DNA of 24,894 bases from DAIRVC01 sp036803025. GTDB lineage: Bacteria; Chloroflexota; Anaerolineae; Anaerolineales; E44-bin32. The stretch covers positions 1-24,894 of the forward strand of contig DAIRVC010000020.1 of assembly GCA_036803025.1 (NCBI GenBank), read 5' to 3'. Positions 1-7,982 of this stretch are shown piece by piece (within the stretch, counting starts at the first letter, position 1; every line of letters starts with the position of its first letter). Position numbers and translations under genes: made by a program. The notes under the pieces are model-generated. The model was not told the DNA's origin. It was given only the letters and a program-made list of their open reading frames with translations, and ran no database searches.

Positions 1-1
1 C

Positions 2-1360
2 TACCTGGTCTTCCTGACCGACGTCATCCGGCTGCATCCCGGCCTGGCCGGCACCGTGATCTTGATCAGCAAGATCTACGACGCCATCACCGATCCCCTG
101 GAGGGCTTGCTCACCGATCGGACCCGTACGCGCTGGGGGCGGCGCAAGCCCTACCTGCTGGCCGGGATTCCCCTGGTGCTGCTGTCCTTCTTCCTGCTGT
201 GGTACCCGGCCACCGCCGAGAGCGAGCTCGGACGCTTCGCTTTCGTGCTGTTGACGTACCTCTTCTACTCGACGGTAGTGAGCATCGTCATGCTTTCTTA
301 CAACGCGGCCGTGCCCGAATTGACGCTGGACTACCATGAGCGGGCGTCGGTATCCTCATTCCGCATCTTCTTCTCTACGGTTGCCTCGGTCGTGGCGGCG
401 GTGCTGCCGCTGGAGATCGTCGGCCGATTCCCGGATATCCGCGACGGCTACATCGCCATGGGCCTGTTCTTCGGCCTCTTCTTCGCCTTGCCGTTCATCG
501 CCACGCTTTTCGCGGTACGCGAACGCCGGGAGTTCCAGCAGCCGCCGACGCGCTTCGACTGGCGGGAGGGTTTCATCGAGCCCTTCAAGATCCGCAGTTA
601 CGTATACGTGCTGTTCATGTACCTGCTGGCCTTCGTCGCCATGGACGTGCTGCAGAGTGTGGTCGTCTACTTCCTGAAGAACTACATGCTGCGCCCCGAC
701 GATATTCAGTTCGTCAACGGTACACTCCTCGTCGCCCAGGTCGTCAGCCTGCCCGTGTATGTGGCCCTGAGCAAGCGGACCAGCAAGCGCACCGGCTACA
801 TGATCGGCGCCGCGATCTGGATGCTGGTGATGTTGTCGAGTGTGTGGATGACGCCCGAGTCGCCGGGCTTCGTCCCGTATCTGTTCGCCGCCGCGGTAGG
901 CCTGGGCACCGGCGGGGTGATCGTGATGATCTACGCCATCTTCCCCGACATGCCCGACCTGGGAGAGCTGCGTTCCGGCAGGCGGCAGGAGGGCACCTAC
1001 TCGGCGCTGACCGGGTTCATGCGCAAGCTCAGCTCGGCCTTCTCGCTCTTCCTGGTCGGCAACCTGCTGTCCCTGACCGGCTACGCGCCGCCCGCCGCAG
1101 AGGTGACCGGCGGGGTCACTCGATTGGTCGAGCAGCCGCAGACCGCGCAGTTCCTGCTTTCGCTGCGCCTGCTGTTCGTCCTCGTGCCGCTGGCGCTGTT
1201 GGGCGGAGCGCTGTGGGTGGCGTCGCGCTACAGGCTCGACGCACAAGTGCATGAGCGTTTGCGCCGGGTGTTGGCGGCGCGCCGCCACGGCGAGACAGGC
1301 GTGGAACTGGCGCGCGAGGGCGAAGCGCTTTCCCGACTGCTGGTTGATTGGAGGAGCTGA
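2..1360 (+). CDS. GPH-family MFS sugar/cation symporter, 5' partial
   Basis: This is an inner-membrane secondary transporter of the glycoside-pentoside-hexuronide (GPH) class, which imports sugars or glycosides with a cation. The frame is open from the window edge, so the N-terminus is missing. Alignment by eye to the GPH transporter at 9266-10636 suggests about 30 residues are lost. The family loop motif is clear (D-R-T-R-T-R-W-G-R-R-K-P, after a T-D-P-L-E-G segment), as is the later D-x-x-E-L-R-S-G-R-R-Q-E-G motif typical of GPH proteins. About 11 hydrophobic segments remain. The stop shares one base with the start of the glycosidase gene (TGATG), so the two are translationally coupled. Substrate cannot be read from sequence; the neighbours point to a glycan-derived sugar. 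The internal GTG at 56 is not the real start, because the homology begins before it. Confidence 0.9.
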   Translation, partial: YLVFLTDVIRLHPGLAGTVILISKIYDAITDPLEGLLTDRTRTRWGRRKPYLLAGIPLVLLSFFLLWYPATAESELGRFAFVLLTYLFYSTVVSIVMLSYNAAVPELTLDYHERASVSSFRIFFSTVASVVAAVLPLEIVGRFPDIRDGYIAMGLFFGLFFALPFIATLFAVRERREFQQPPTRFDWREGFIEPFKIRSYVYVLFMYLLAFVAMDVLQSVVVYFLKNYMLRPDDIQFVNGTLLVAQVVSLPVYVALSKRTSKRTGYMIGAAIWMLVMLSSVWMTPESPGFVPYLFAAAVGLGTGGVIVMIYAIFPDMPDLGELRSGRRQEGTYSALTGFMRKLSSAFSLFLVGNLLSLTGYAPPAAEVTGGVTRLVEQPQTAQFLLSLRLLFVLVPLALLGGALWVASRYRLDAQVHERLRRVLAARRHGETGVELAREGEALSRLLVDWRS

Positions 1361-3333
1361 TGCGTGTCGAGCCGCTGGCGGACGGCAGTCTGCTGGCTGT
1401 ATCGCCGGACGAAGCCACTCGCTTCGACATGGGCAACCAGGCTGTGTTCGCCGCGTTCAATGGCCGCGGCGACATGACACGCCTGCTGTCCGTGGCAGGC
1501 TTCGATCCCGGCCGCTGGCGGCTCAGCCTGGAGGCGGGGGGTCAGCCGATCGAGTTCGGAGAGGGCCGGGCTATCGGCCGCCTGTGGCAGCTGCGCGCCT
1601 CCACGCCTGGCTTGCACGTGGGGCTGACCTCCTTCCTGGATGAGTCCACGGAGGCCGCCTACCAACGCCTGACTTTGGAAAACACCTCCTCGGAGGTGCA
1701 GCGCTGCGCGCTGACCCTGGATCTCCGCTTCGGTCTGCCGGCCGGCCGATGGGCGCGGGCGCAGTCGATCGTCGCACGGAACTTGCCGCGACTTCCCGGC
1801 TTGCAGCGCCTGTGGGGGCGCGGCTGGGCCAAGGTCATCCAGCCGGATTCGGCCCAGGCGGTTGCGCCGGCCGAGAGCGGAGGCGTGGCGGTGCAGGGGG
1901 CACGGCGCTGGACGTGGGGCGCCAGCCGGAGACCAGCCGTCCTGACGATTGCCGACTTGCGGGCGCGGGCCCGCTTCGAGATGGCCGTCCCTCCGGGCGA
2001 ATCCTACCTTCTCGACTGGACCCTGGTGCAGGGAGACGAGCACGCGTTGTGCGCGTCGCTGGCCCGTTCGGAAGAGGCTCTGCGCGATGCCGTCAGCTAT
2101 GCAGATTGGCTGCGCGCCTGCCTGCCGCTGGAGGAGCCTCTGTTGCAGTCCCTGGCCGTCGGCGGGCTGAACGCGGCGGTGTCCATGTTCAAGGTGCTGC
2201 CGGACGGCTTCAGCGGGCTGCTGGCCGGGCCGGATTACGCCTACCCGCCTCGCCTGTACTTCCGTGACGGCTATTGGACGGCGCAGGCGCTTCTGGGCCC
2301 GCGGCCTGACCTGGTCCGCCGGCACCTGCTGTCGGTGGCGCGCGGCATCGGCCCCGACGGGGCGTGCCCCAGCGGCGTTCTGGCGCCACACCTGCTGCGC
2401 GCCTGGGGCCGGCCGATGGCCGGCCTGGACTGGCTGCCCGATCACTACGACGCCCCGGCGTATTTCGTCCTGCTGCTGCATGAGTACGTCCAGACCAGCC
2501 AGGACACGAGCCTCCTGCAGGCTGAGATCGAAGGCGGCGCTCGCACGATGTGGCAGGCTGCCCGGCAGGCGCTGATCTACCTCACCACCCGTGATCGGGA
2601 TGGGGATGGCGTGATCGAGAAACCCTATCAGGCCAATGACTGGGCCGACAATGTCCGCCGCAGCACATGGGTCACCTACGACCAGGCCCTCTACGCAGCC
2701 GGGCTGCGGGCCGGAGCGGGGCTGGCGGCATTACTGGGCGAGTCGCCCAGCGCCGAGCACTTCCGCATGCTGGCCGCGGCCGCTCAACAGGCCCTGCATG
2801 ACCGACTGTGGGACGAGGAACTTGGATACTATATCAACTACACCCGTCCAGGCTTCACGGAATCACACTTCTCCATCGACACGCTGCTGGCGCTGTACTA
2901 CGGCCTGGTCGAACCGACTCGCGCGCGGCGCGTGCTGGAGGCGGCCCGGCAACTGCAGACGCGAACCAACACCAACCAGCCATACGGTGACTGGGGCGTG
3001 ATGTGCGTCTACCCGCCGTACCGCCGGCGGGAAGACCTGTTCTCCATCTCGGCGCAGCCTTACCGCTATCACAACGGCGCCGATTGGCCCTACTGGGACG
3101 CGGTCTATGCCGAAGTGCTTGCCCGAGACGAGGATCCGGACTGGCGCTACGTTCTCAGTCGGTGGTGGGAGTACAGCCTGGAGCGAGGCTGGCTCACACC
3201 GGTCGAGTACTTCTCGCCGGCGTACCCCGTTGGCGGGAGACTGCAGGGTTGGAGCGCGATGGCGGCGGCCGTTCTTGGCCGGCGCCGCACACCGGTTTCC
3301 CGAGAGCCAACGCGGCCCGACGGCGAGCGCTGA
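1360..3333 (+). CDS. Two-domain (alpha/alpha)6-barrel glycoside hydrolase, debranching-enzyme/GH63-like
   Basis: A 657-aa predicted cytoplasmic glycosidase with no signal peptide. ATG 1360 is chosen because GGAGGAG at 1350-1356 sits just upstream and the start overlaps the transporter stop; the in-frame TTG 12 bases earlier is unsupported. Residues 1-260 look like a beta-sandwich. Residues 270-640 look like a six-hairpin barrel with Y-F-R-D-G-Y-W (300-306), D-G-D-G-V-I-E ending at E420, A-N-D-W-A-D-N (425-431) and a late Y-H-N-G-A-D-W-P-Y-W motif. These resemble amylo-alpha-1,6-glucosidase and MGH1/GH63-type barrels. D427 or D430 and E420 are candidate catalytic residues, which is inference. 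Between two GPH transporters and beside a deacetylase, it probably hydrolyses the imported glycoside. The exact GH family and substrate are unknown. Confidence 0.8.
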   Translation: MRVEPLADGSLLAVSPDEATRFDMGNQAVFAAFNGRGDMTRLLSVAGFDPGRWRLSLEAGGQPIEFGEGRAIGRLWQLRASTPGLHVGLTSFLDESTEAAYQRLTLENTSSEVQRCALTLDLRFGLPAGRWARAQSIVARNLPRLPGLQRLWGRGWAKVIQPDSAQAVAPAESGGVAVQGARRWTWGASRRPAVLTIADLRARARFEMAVPPGESYLLDWTLVQGDEHALCASLARSEEALRDAVSYADWLRACLPLEEPLLQSLAVGGLNAAVSMFKVLPDGFSGLLAGPDYAYPPRLYFRDGYWTAQALLGPRPDLVRRHLLSVARGIGPDGACPSGVLAPHLLRAWGRPMAGLDWLPDHYDAPAYFVLLLHEYVQTSQDTSLLQAEIEGGARTMWQAARQALIYLTTRDRDGDGVIEKPYQANDWADNVRRSTWVTYDQALYAAGLRAGAGLAALLGESPSAEHFRMLAAAAQQALHDRLWDEELGYYINYTRPGFTESHFSIDTLLALYYGLVEPTRARRVLEAARQLQTRTNTNQPYGDWGVMCVYPPYRRREDLFSISAQPYRYHNGADWPYWDAVYAEVLARDEDPDWRYVLSRWWEYSLERGWLTPVEYFSPAYPVGGRLQGWSAMAAAVLGRRRTPVSREPTRPDGER

Positions 3334-3348
3334 CGATCGGGCGGGCGA

Positions 3349-3376
3349 TTGCCGCTCCGCCGGCTTTGGATATCAT
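3349..3376 (+). promoter_or_regulatory. Candidate internal promoter before the ChbG-like gene
   Basis: TTGCCG at 3349-3354 and TATCAT at 3371-3376 are 16 bases apart. Each is close to the sigma70-type consensus (4/6 and 5/6). A start near 3383 would give a leader of about 26 bases carrying the AGGAGG ribosome-binding site. It lies in the 75-base gap after the glycosidase gene and could give the last two operon genes separate expression. Confidence 0.4.
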
Positions 3377-3408
3377 CAACGCAGCGGCCTGGTGCAGGAG
3401 GACAGTCG

Positions 3409-4323
3409 ATGGATCCGAACCCCGTCCTGAAGAAGCTGGGATTGGCGGATACCGATCGCGCCGTCATCATTCATGTGGACGACATTGGGATGTGCCAGGC
3501 CGGCGTCGAGGCGTTCGCCGATCTGTTCGCATTCGGGTTGGTCTCGTCCGGCGCGATCATGGTGCCTTGCCCCTGGTTCCTGGCGGCGGCCGAGTTCGCC
3601 CGGACGCATCCGCAGGCGGACCTGGGGGTGCACCTGACGCTGAACGCCGAGTGGAAGACGTACCGCTGGGGGCCAGTCTCCACTCGCGCTCCCGAGAGCG
3701 GTCTGATGGACGATCAGGGTTACTTCCATCGCGCCTCGGCGCAGACGCAGGCGCAGGCCGACCCTGACGCGGCGGCGCGAGAGCTGGAGGCCCAGATCCA
3801 GCGCGCGCTGGCGGCCGGCATCGCCCCCACGCATGCGGATACGCACATGGGCACGGTCGCCCACATGAAGTTCATGCAGAGCTACATCCAGCTGGCCCTG
3901 AAGTACAAGGTCCCCCCCATGATGCTGCGGCTGGACGAGGAGGGTTGGCGCAGGTTGACCAACGAGCAGAAGGGCCCGGCGCTGGACGAGCCCGCCATCC
4001 AGCTGGCTGCCCAGATGGTGCGCTCCCTGGAGGAGATGGGCGTCCCGCTGCTGGATGGGATCGGCGGCTTGCGGCTGGACGCCGACCCGGACTCGCGTCT
4101 GGAGCAGGCGCGGCGGGCCTTCGACGGCCTGGGCCCCGGGATTACGCATTTCATCATCCATGCCGCCAAGGACACGCCCGAGCTGCGAGCCATCACCTCG
4201 GACTGGGCCTGCCGCGTGGCCGACTTTCGGACCTTCCTGATGGAAGAGCTGCGCGCCCACATCCATCGCCTCGGGCTGAACGTGATCGGCTATCGTGCCA
4301 TCCAGGCCGTGATGGGATCCTGA
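3409..4323 (+). CDS. ChbG/HpnK (YdjC) family carbohydrate deacetylase
   Basis: A 304-aa predicted cytoplasmic metal-dependent deacetylase. Known family members remove acetyl groups from chitooligosaccharides or from hopanoid-linked N-acetylglucosamine. Metal and catalytic residues are visible: H-V-D-D-I-G-M with D24 and D25, G-V-H-L-T-L-N with H75, and T-H-A-D-T-H-M-G with H142, D144 and H146. ATG 3409 is chosen because AGGAGG at 3396-3401 lies 7 bases upstream; an upstream TTG at 3349 is unlikely. It lies between a glycosidase and a GPH transporter, so an acetylated sugar is a plausible substrate. Family membership is firm; the substrate is inference. Confidence 0.88.
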   Translation: MDPNPVLKKLGLADTDRAVIIHVDDIGMCQAGVEAFADLFAFGLVSSGAIMVPCPWFLAAAEFARTHPQADLGVHLTLNAEWKTYRWGPVSTRAPESGLMDDQGYFHRASAQTQAQADPDAAARELEAQIQRALAAGIAPTHADTHMGTVAHMKFMQSYIQLALKYKVPPMMLRLDEEGWRRLTNEQKGPALDEPAIQLAAQMVRSLEEMGVPLLDGIGGLRLDADPDSRLEQARRAFDGLGPGITHFIIHAAKDTPELRAITSDWACRVADFRTFLMEELRAHIHRLGLNVIGYRAIQAVMGS

Positions 4324-4340
4324 ACACAAAGGAGGCCAAC

Positions 4341-5747
4341 ATGACCAGCCAGTCCATTCCGCAGACGCCGGTGAAGCTCACGTCGGGATACAAGTTCGTG
4401 TGGGGTATTGCCGCGCTGGGGACCTCGTTGATATCAGGCATCTTCGGGGCGCTGCTGCCCATCTTCTATCAGGACTACCTGGGTCTCTCGGCGCGTTGGA
4501 TCGCCCTGGCCTCTGGGATCTACGCGGTCTGGAACGCGATCAACGATCCGCTGTTCGGCTACATCACCGACAGCACCCGCACCAAGCGCGGCCGGCGCAT
4601 CCCCTACATGCGCTTCACGGCGCCCTTTCTGGCCTTGACCTTCATTCTGGTGTGGCTGGCGCCCACCGGCGCCGGGGACACGACGCTCTTCATCTGGATG
4701 CTCGTCTCGATGCTCCTGTACGACACCTGCTACACCATCATCGGGCTGGTCTACTCGGCCTTGCTGCCGGAAGTGACCGAGTCGGACGCCGAGCGGAACA
4801 GCCTGCAGATCTCCGCCTCCTTGTTCGGGTTGTTGGGCATGATCCTGGGCTTCCTGATCCCCGACTTCTTCCGCCCCAAAGTCGGCGCCTCGCCGTCCTT
4901 CCTGCCCCTGCAGATCTCGATGGTTGTGGTGGGCGTGATGAGCGCCATCTTCATCATCGCCACGACTCTGAGGGTGAAAGAGCGGCCCGAGTTCACCAAG
5001 GTGGATAAGCCGATCGCGTTAGGATCGGCGCTGCGCTTCACTTTCACCAGCCGGTCGTTCCTGGTCCTGGTAGCCCAGAACTTCATGTCGATCCTGATGC
5101 AGGCGCTGGTGGTGGGGATGCTCTTCTACCTGGCGGACTACGTCCTGCAGATGAACACCATGATCGTGCTGGTGTGCGTCTTCGTCCCGCTCATCATCGG
5201 CGTGCCGATCACGACCCTGATCCGGCGGCGCCTGGGCGTGGCCGGCGCCCAACGGCTCCTGCTGCTAATCGCCGGAGTCGGGCTGGTGCTGATCCCGTTC
5301 GTGCCCGCCTCGTTGATCCTGCCCTGCTTGATGCTGGCCGGGTTCGGCCTCTCGGGGCCGCAGACCCTCACCAATGTGCTCTTCGCCCAGGTGGCGGATG
5401 AGGATGAGCTGCGCTCGGGCGTCCGGCGCGAGGGCGCCTTCTTCGGCGTCAATGCCCTGATCACCAAGCCGGCGCAATCGGTGGCCTATGCCCTCATCCC
5501 CTTCGTCCTGGAGAGCACGGCCTTCGTCACACGAGAGGCCAATCAGGGGCAGATCTTCCTCGATCAGCCGGCCAGCGCCCTATTCGGCATCAAAGTCCTG
5601 ATCGGCCTGATCCCGGGCCTGGCCATGATCCTGGGCGCCGTCCTGCTGACCTGGTATCCACTGCGCGGGAAGTACCTCGAGGAGGTCCAGGCACGGGTCC
5701 TGGCGATGCACGCGGAGAAGCACGCTCGCCTGGGACAAGCGGCATGA
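4341..5747 (+). CDS. GPH-family MFS sugar/cation symporter (second copy)
   Basis: A complete 468-aa integral membrane transporter with about 12 hydrophobic segments. The GPH loop motif is present (D-S-T-R-T-K-R-G-R-R-I-P, about residues 75-86), as is the C-terminal-half signature E-D-E-L-R-S-G-V-R-R-E-G. ATG 4341 has GGAGG at 4331-4335, 5 bases upstream; the frame is open further back to 3945, but only as a shadow inside the deacetylase gene. It follows the deacetylase by 17 bases and ends the plus-strand operon. It is clearly diverged from the first GPH protein in the window, so it probably handles a different sugar rather than being a recent duplicate. Confidence 0.92.
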   Translation: MTSQSIPQTPVKLTSGYKFVWGIAALGTSLISGIFGALLPIFYQDYLGLSARWIALASGIYAVWNAINDPLFGYITDSTRTKRGRRIPYMRFTAPFLALTFILVWLAPTGAGDTTLFIWMLVSMLLYDTCYTIIGLVYSALLPEVTESDAERNSLQISASLFGLLGMILGFLIPDFFRPKVGASPSFLPLQISMVVVGVMSAIFIIATTLRVKERPEFTKVDKPIALGSALRFTFTSRSFLVLVAQNFMSILMQALVVGMLFYLADYVLQMNTMIVLVCVFVPLIIGVPITTLIRRRLGVAGAQRLLLLIAGVGLVLIPFVPASLILPCLMLAGFGLSGPQTLTNVLFAQVADEDELRSGVRREGAFFGVNALITKPAQSVAYALIPFVLESTAFVTREANQGQIFLDQPASALFGIKVLIGLIPGLAMILGAVLLTWYPLRGKYLEEVQARVLAMHAEKHARLGQAA

Positions 5748-5772
5748 GCAGGCTGCTGAGCGGAGGCGCTGC

Positions 5773-5792
5773 TTCCTCCTATTGAGGAGGGG
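5773..5792. terminator. Weak hairpin between convergent genes
   Basis: TTCCTCCT at 5773-5780 pairs with AGGAGGGG at 5785-5792 around a 4-base loop (8 pairs, the outer two G-U on the plus strand). It lies between the convergent stops of the GPH transporter and aspartate ammonia-lyase genes. Neither strand has a T-run after it, so a role in termination is only suggested by position. Confidence 0.25.
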
Positions 5793-5803
5793 CGGGGAGA
5801 CCT

Positions 5804-7240
5804 TTACTCGATCACCCCGGCCGAGGCCGTGTCCACTCGCGGATGCCTCGGCCGAGTCATGTTTTCGGGGGACAGGATGTCGTCCAGCTCAGCCCGCGTC
5901 AGGTAGCCCTTCTCCAGCACGATTTCATAGACCGACCGTCCGCTTGTCAACGCCTCAGCCGCCAGCTGGGTGGAGGCTTCATAGCCGAGGTACGGGTTGA
6001 GGGCGGTTACCAGCCCGATGCTGCGCTCGACCATCGCGCGGCATTCATCCCGATTGGCGGTGATCCCGGACACGCAGCGGTCCGCCAGCGTGCGGCAGGC
6101 GCGCCCGAGCATGTCCAGCGAGGTGAACAGGCTGTAGGCGATGACCGGCTCCATCACGTTCAACTCCAGCTGGCCGGCCTCCGCCGCCAGGGTGACGGTG
6201 ATGTCGTTGCCGATCACCTCGAAAGCGACCTGGTTGACCACTTCCGGGATGATCGGGTTCACTTTGCCGGGCATGATCGACGAGCCGGGTGCCATGGCAG
6301 GCAGGTTGATCTCGTGCAGGCCGGCGCGCGGCCCGGAAGAGAGCAGCCGCAGGTCGTTGCAGATCTTGGAGAGCTTCGTGGCGACCCGTTTCAGAACGCC
6401 CGAGAGCTGCACGTAGGCCCCGGCGTCCTGAGTGGCCTCCACGAGATTCTCGGAGCCCACGAGCGGGATCCCGGTTAGGGCGCGCAGTCTCTCGGTCACC
6501 AGGCGGGCATAGTCCGGATGGGCGTTCAGTCCGGTGCCGATGGCGGTGGCGCCCATGTTGATCTCGCGGATGAGCGACTGCGCTTCCCTCACCCGCTGGA
6601 TGTCCTCGGTGATCATGACGGCCCAGGCGCCGAACTCCTGGCCGAGGGTCATCGGGACGGCGTCCTGCAGTTGGGTGCGGCCCATCTTGATCACGTCGAC
6701 AAACTCATCCGCCTTGTGGGCCAGCGCATCCCGCAGATGGGACATCTCCTGTAGAAGTCCGTCGAGCTTCTGGCTGAGGGTCAGGCGCAGGGCGGTCGGG
6801 TAGACGTCGTTGGTGGATTGGGACATGTTGACATGGTTGAGCGGGTGGACGAGGTCATAGCGCCCCTTCTCGTGCCCGAGCAGCTCCAGCGCCCGGTTGG
6901 CGATCACCTCGTTGGCGTTCATGTTGACCGAGGTCCCGGCCCCGCCCTGGATCACATCGACGACAAATTCCTCGAGCAGCTTCCCGTCCAGCAGCTCGTC
7001 GCAGGCGCGGGCGATGGTCTCAGCCAGCTGACGGTCCAGCAGGCCGAGTTCGGCGTTGGTCAGGGCGGCGGCCTTCTTGATGTAGGCCAGGGAGCGGATC
7101 AGGCGCGGGTAACGGGAGATCGGGATGCCGGTGATGTCGAAGTTCTCGATGGCGCGCAGGGTCTGGATGCCGAAGTAGCGGTCGCCGGGGACCTCGCGCT
7201 CGCCGAGCATGTCGTGTTCGCGTCGCGGCTCCATCGTCAT
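5804..7240 (-). CDS. aspA: Aspartate ammonia-lyase
   Basis: A 478-aa cytoplasmic lyase converting L-aspartate to fumarate and ammonia, expected to be a homotetramer. It matches the AspA pattern throughout: L-G-E-R-E-V-P near the N-terminus, G-G-A-G-T-S-V-N-M-N, the Q-S-T-N-D-V-Y-P-T segment, G-R-T-Q-L-Q-D-A-V-P-M-T-L-G, and the superfamily signature G-S-S-I-M-P-G-K-V-N-P at residues 319-329, which holds the catalytic serine loop. The AspA-type N-terminus and L-Q-D-A-V-P-M-T-L favour aspartase over class II fumarase. ATG 7240 is chosen because it overlaps the upstream RraA-like stop as ATGA and has AGGAG at 7245-7249; a second ATG six bases on (7234) is possible. It is last in a four-gene operon whose other members look like sugar or acid metabolism, an unusual setting. 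Confidence 0.95.
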   Translation of the reverse strand: MTMEPRREHDMLGEREVPGDRYFGIQTLRAIENFDITGIPISRYPRLIRSLAYIKKAAALTNAELGLLDRQLAETIARACDELLDGKLLEEFVVDVIQGGAGTSVNMNANEVIANRALELLGHEKGRYDLVHPLNHVNMSQSTNDVYPTALRLTLSQKLDGLLQEMSHLRDALAHKADEFVDVIKMGRTQLQDAVPMTLGQEFGAWAVMITEDIQRVREAQSLIREINMGATAIGTGLNAHPDYARLVTERLRALTGIPLVGSENLVEATQDAGAYVQLSGVLKRVATKLSKICNDLRLLSSGPRAGLHEINLPAMAPGSSIMPGKVNPIIPEVVNQVAFEVIGNDITVTLAAEAGQLELNVMEPVIAYSLFTSLDMLGRACRTLADRCVSGITANRDECRAMVERSIGLVTALNPYLGYEASTQLAAEALTSGRSVYEIVLEKGYLTRAELDDILSPENMTRPRHPRVDTASAGVIE

Positions 7241-7962
7241 CCAGCTCCTGTGTGAGGGACGGCGGGCTTCGGCCAGCGGGCGGCGAGCGAGGCGTCCAGC
7301 GCCACCAGCCGGTCGAGGCGGAAGTCGGGCGACTGGCAGAGCGCGAAGACCTCCGCCTCGAGTCGATCGATCTCCGCGGCGACGGCCGCCAGCTGCCTCA
7401 GCGGGATCTCGGCCGGTATGCGGATTACGCCGTGTTGGTCGCCGGCCAGCAGGTCGCCCGTACGGATCGAGAGGCCCGCCACCTCGACCGCGCCGCCAAA
7501 GTCGATGAACACCCCGTGCGCGTGCGACGGCAGGATGTGCGTGGAAAAGTAGTGGAAGCCGAGCTTGCGCACCCCGTCGAGATCGCGCGCCGCACCGTCC
7601 GTGACCATCCCGACGCAGCCGAGGGCGCGGTGGACATTGGCGTTCCATTCTCCCCACATCGCGCCGCGCGGCGGGCGATCAATGTCCTGTACGACAGCCA
7701 CCTTGGGTCCGGGCTGGGCGGCGACGAAGCGCCAGTAGTCTGGCTCGGGCACCCCGCGGCGAGGCCGGGCCGTAGCTACGCGTGCGGTGACCGCGTAGGC
7801 GAGCATCAGCGGCATCTCGGGGTAGTGGCAGCGCAAGCTGGCGTCGCAGTAGCCGGCGTCGCGAGGCACCACGCCGAACGTCTCGATGGCATTGGCCAGG
7901 GTTGGTACCGTGAAGCGGCGCAAGGACTGCAGTTCCTCGGGAGGATGGATCGGCGATGCCAT
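7237..7962 (-). CDS. RraA-like family protein (HMG aldolase/oxaloacetate decarboxylase type)
   Basis: A 241-aa protein of the RraA/RraA-like fold. Relatives are class II 4-hydroxy-4-methyl-2-oxoglutarate aldolases, oxaloacetate decarboxylases, or RNase E inhibitors in enterobacteria. Visible family motifs are G-E-W-N-A-N-V (104-110), T-D-G-A-A-R-D (121-127), which supplies the substrate Arg126 and metal-ligand Asp127 positions, and G-D-L-L-A-G-D-Q-H-G-V. It is longer than the RNase-inhibitor type (about 160 aa), with an N-terminal extension common in RraA-like dehydratase/aldolase homologues. ATG 7962 has AGGAGG (complement of 7967-7972) 4 bases upstream. It begins 20 bases after the sialidase-like gene and shares ATGA with aspA. 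Cleavage of a 2-oxo acid is the likeliest role; the substrate is unknown. Confidence 0.8.
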   Translation of the reverse strand: MASPIHPPEELQSLRRFTVPTLANAIETFGVVPRDAGYCDASLRCHYPEMPLMLAYAVTARVATARPRRGVPEPDYWRFVAAQPGPKVAVVQDIDRPPRGAMWGEWNANVHRALGCVGMVTDGAARDLDGVRKLGFHYFSTHILPSHAHGVFIDFGGAVEVAGLSIRTGDLLAGDQHGVIRIPAEIPLRQLAAVAAEIDRLEAEVFALCQSPDFRLDRLVALDASLAARWPKPAVPHTGAG

Positions 7963-7982
7963 GCGGCCTCCTCGGGCTCGGG

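Noticed and set aside
356..1288. 310-codon minus-strand open frame
   Set aside because: Antisense to the partial GPH transporter; His/Gln/Arg-rich with no recognisable motif.
5773..5792. Confident intrinsic terminator
   Set aside because: The stem is short, two pairs are G-U and no T-run follows on either strand, so it is listed only as a weak candidate.
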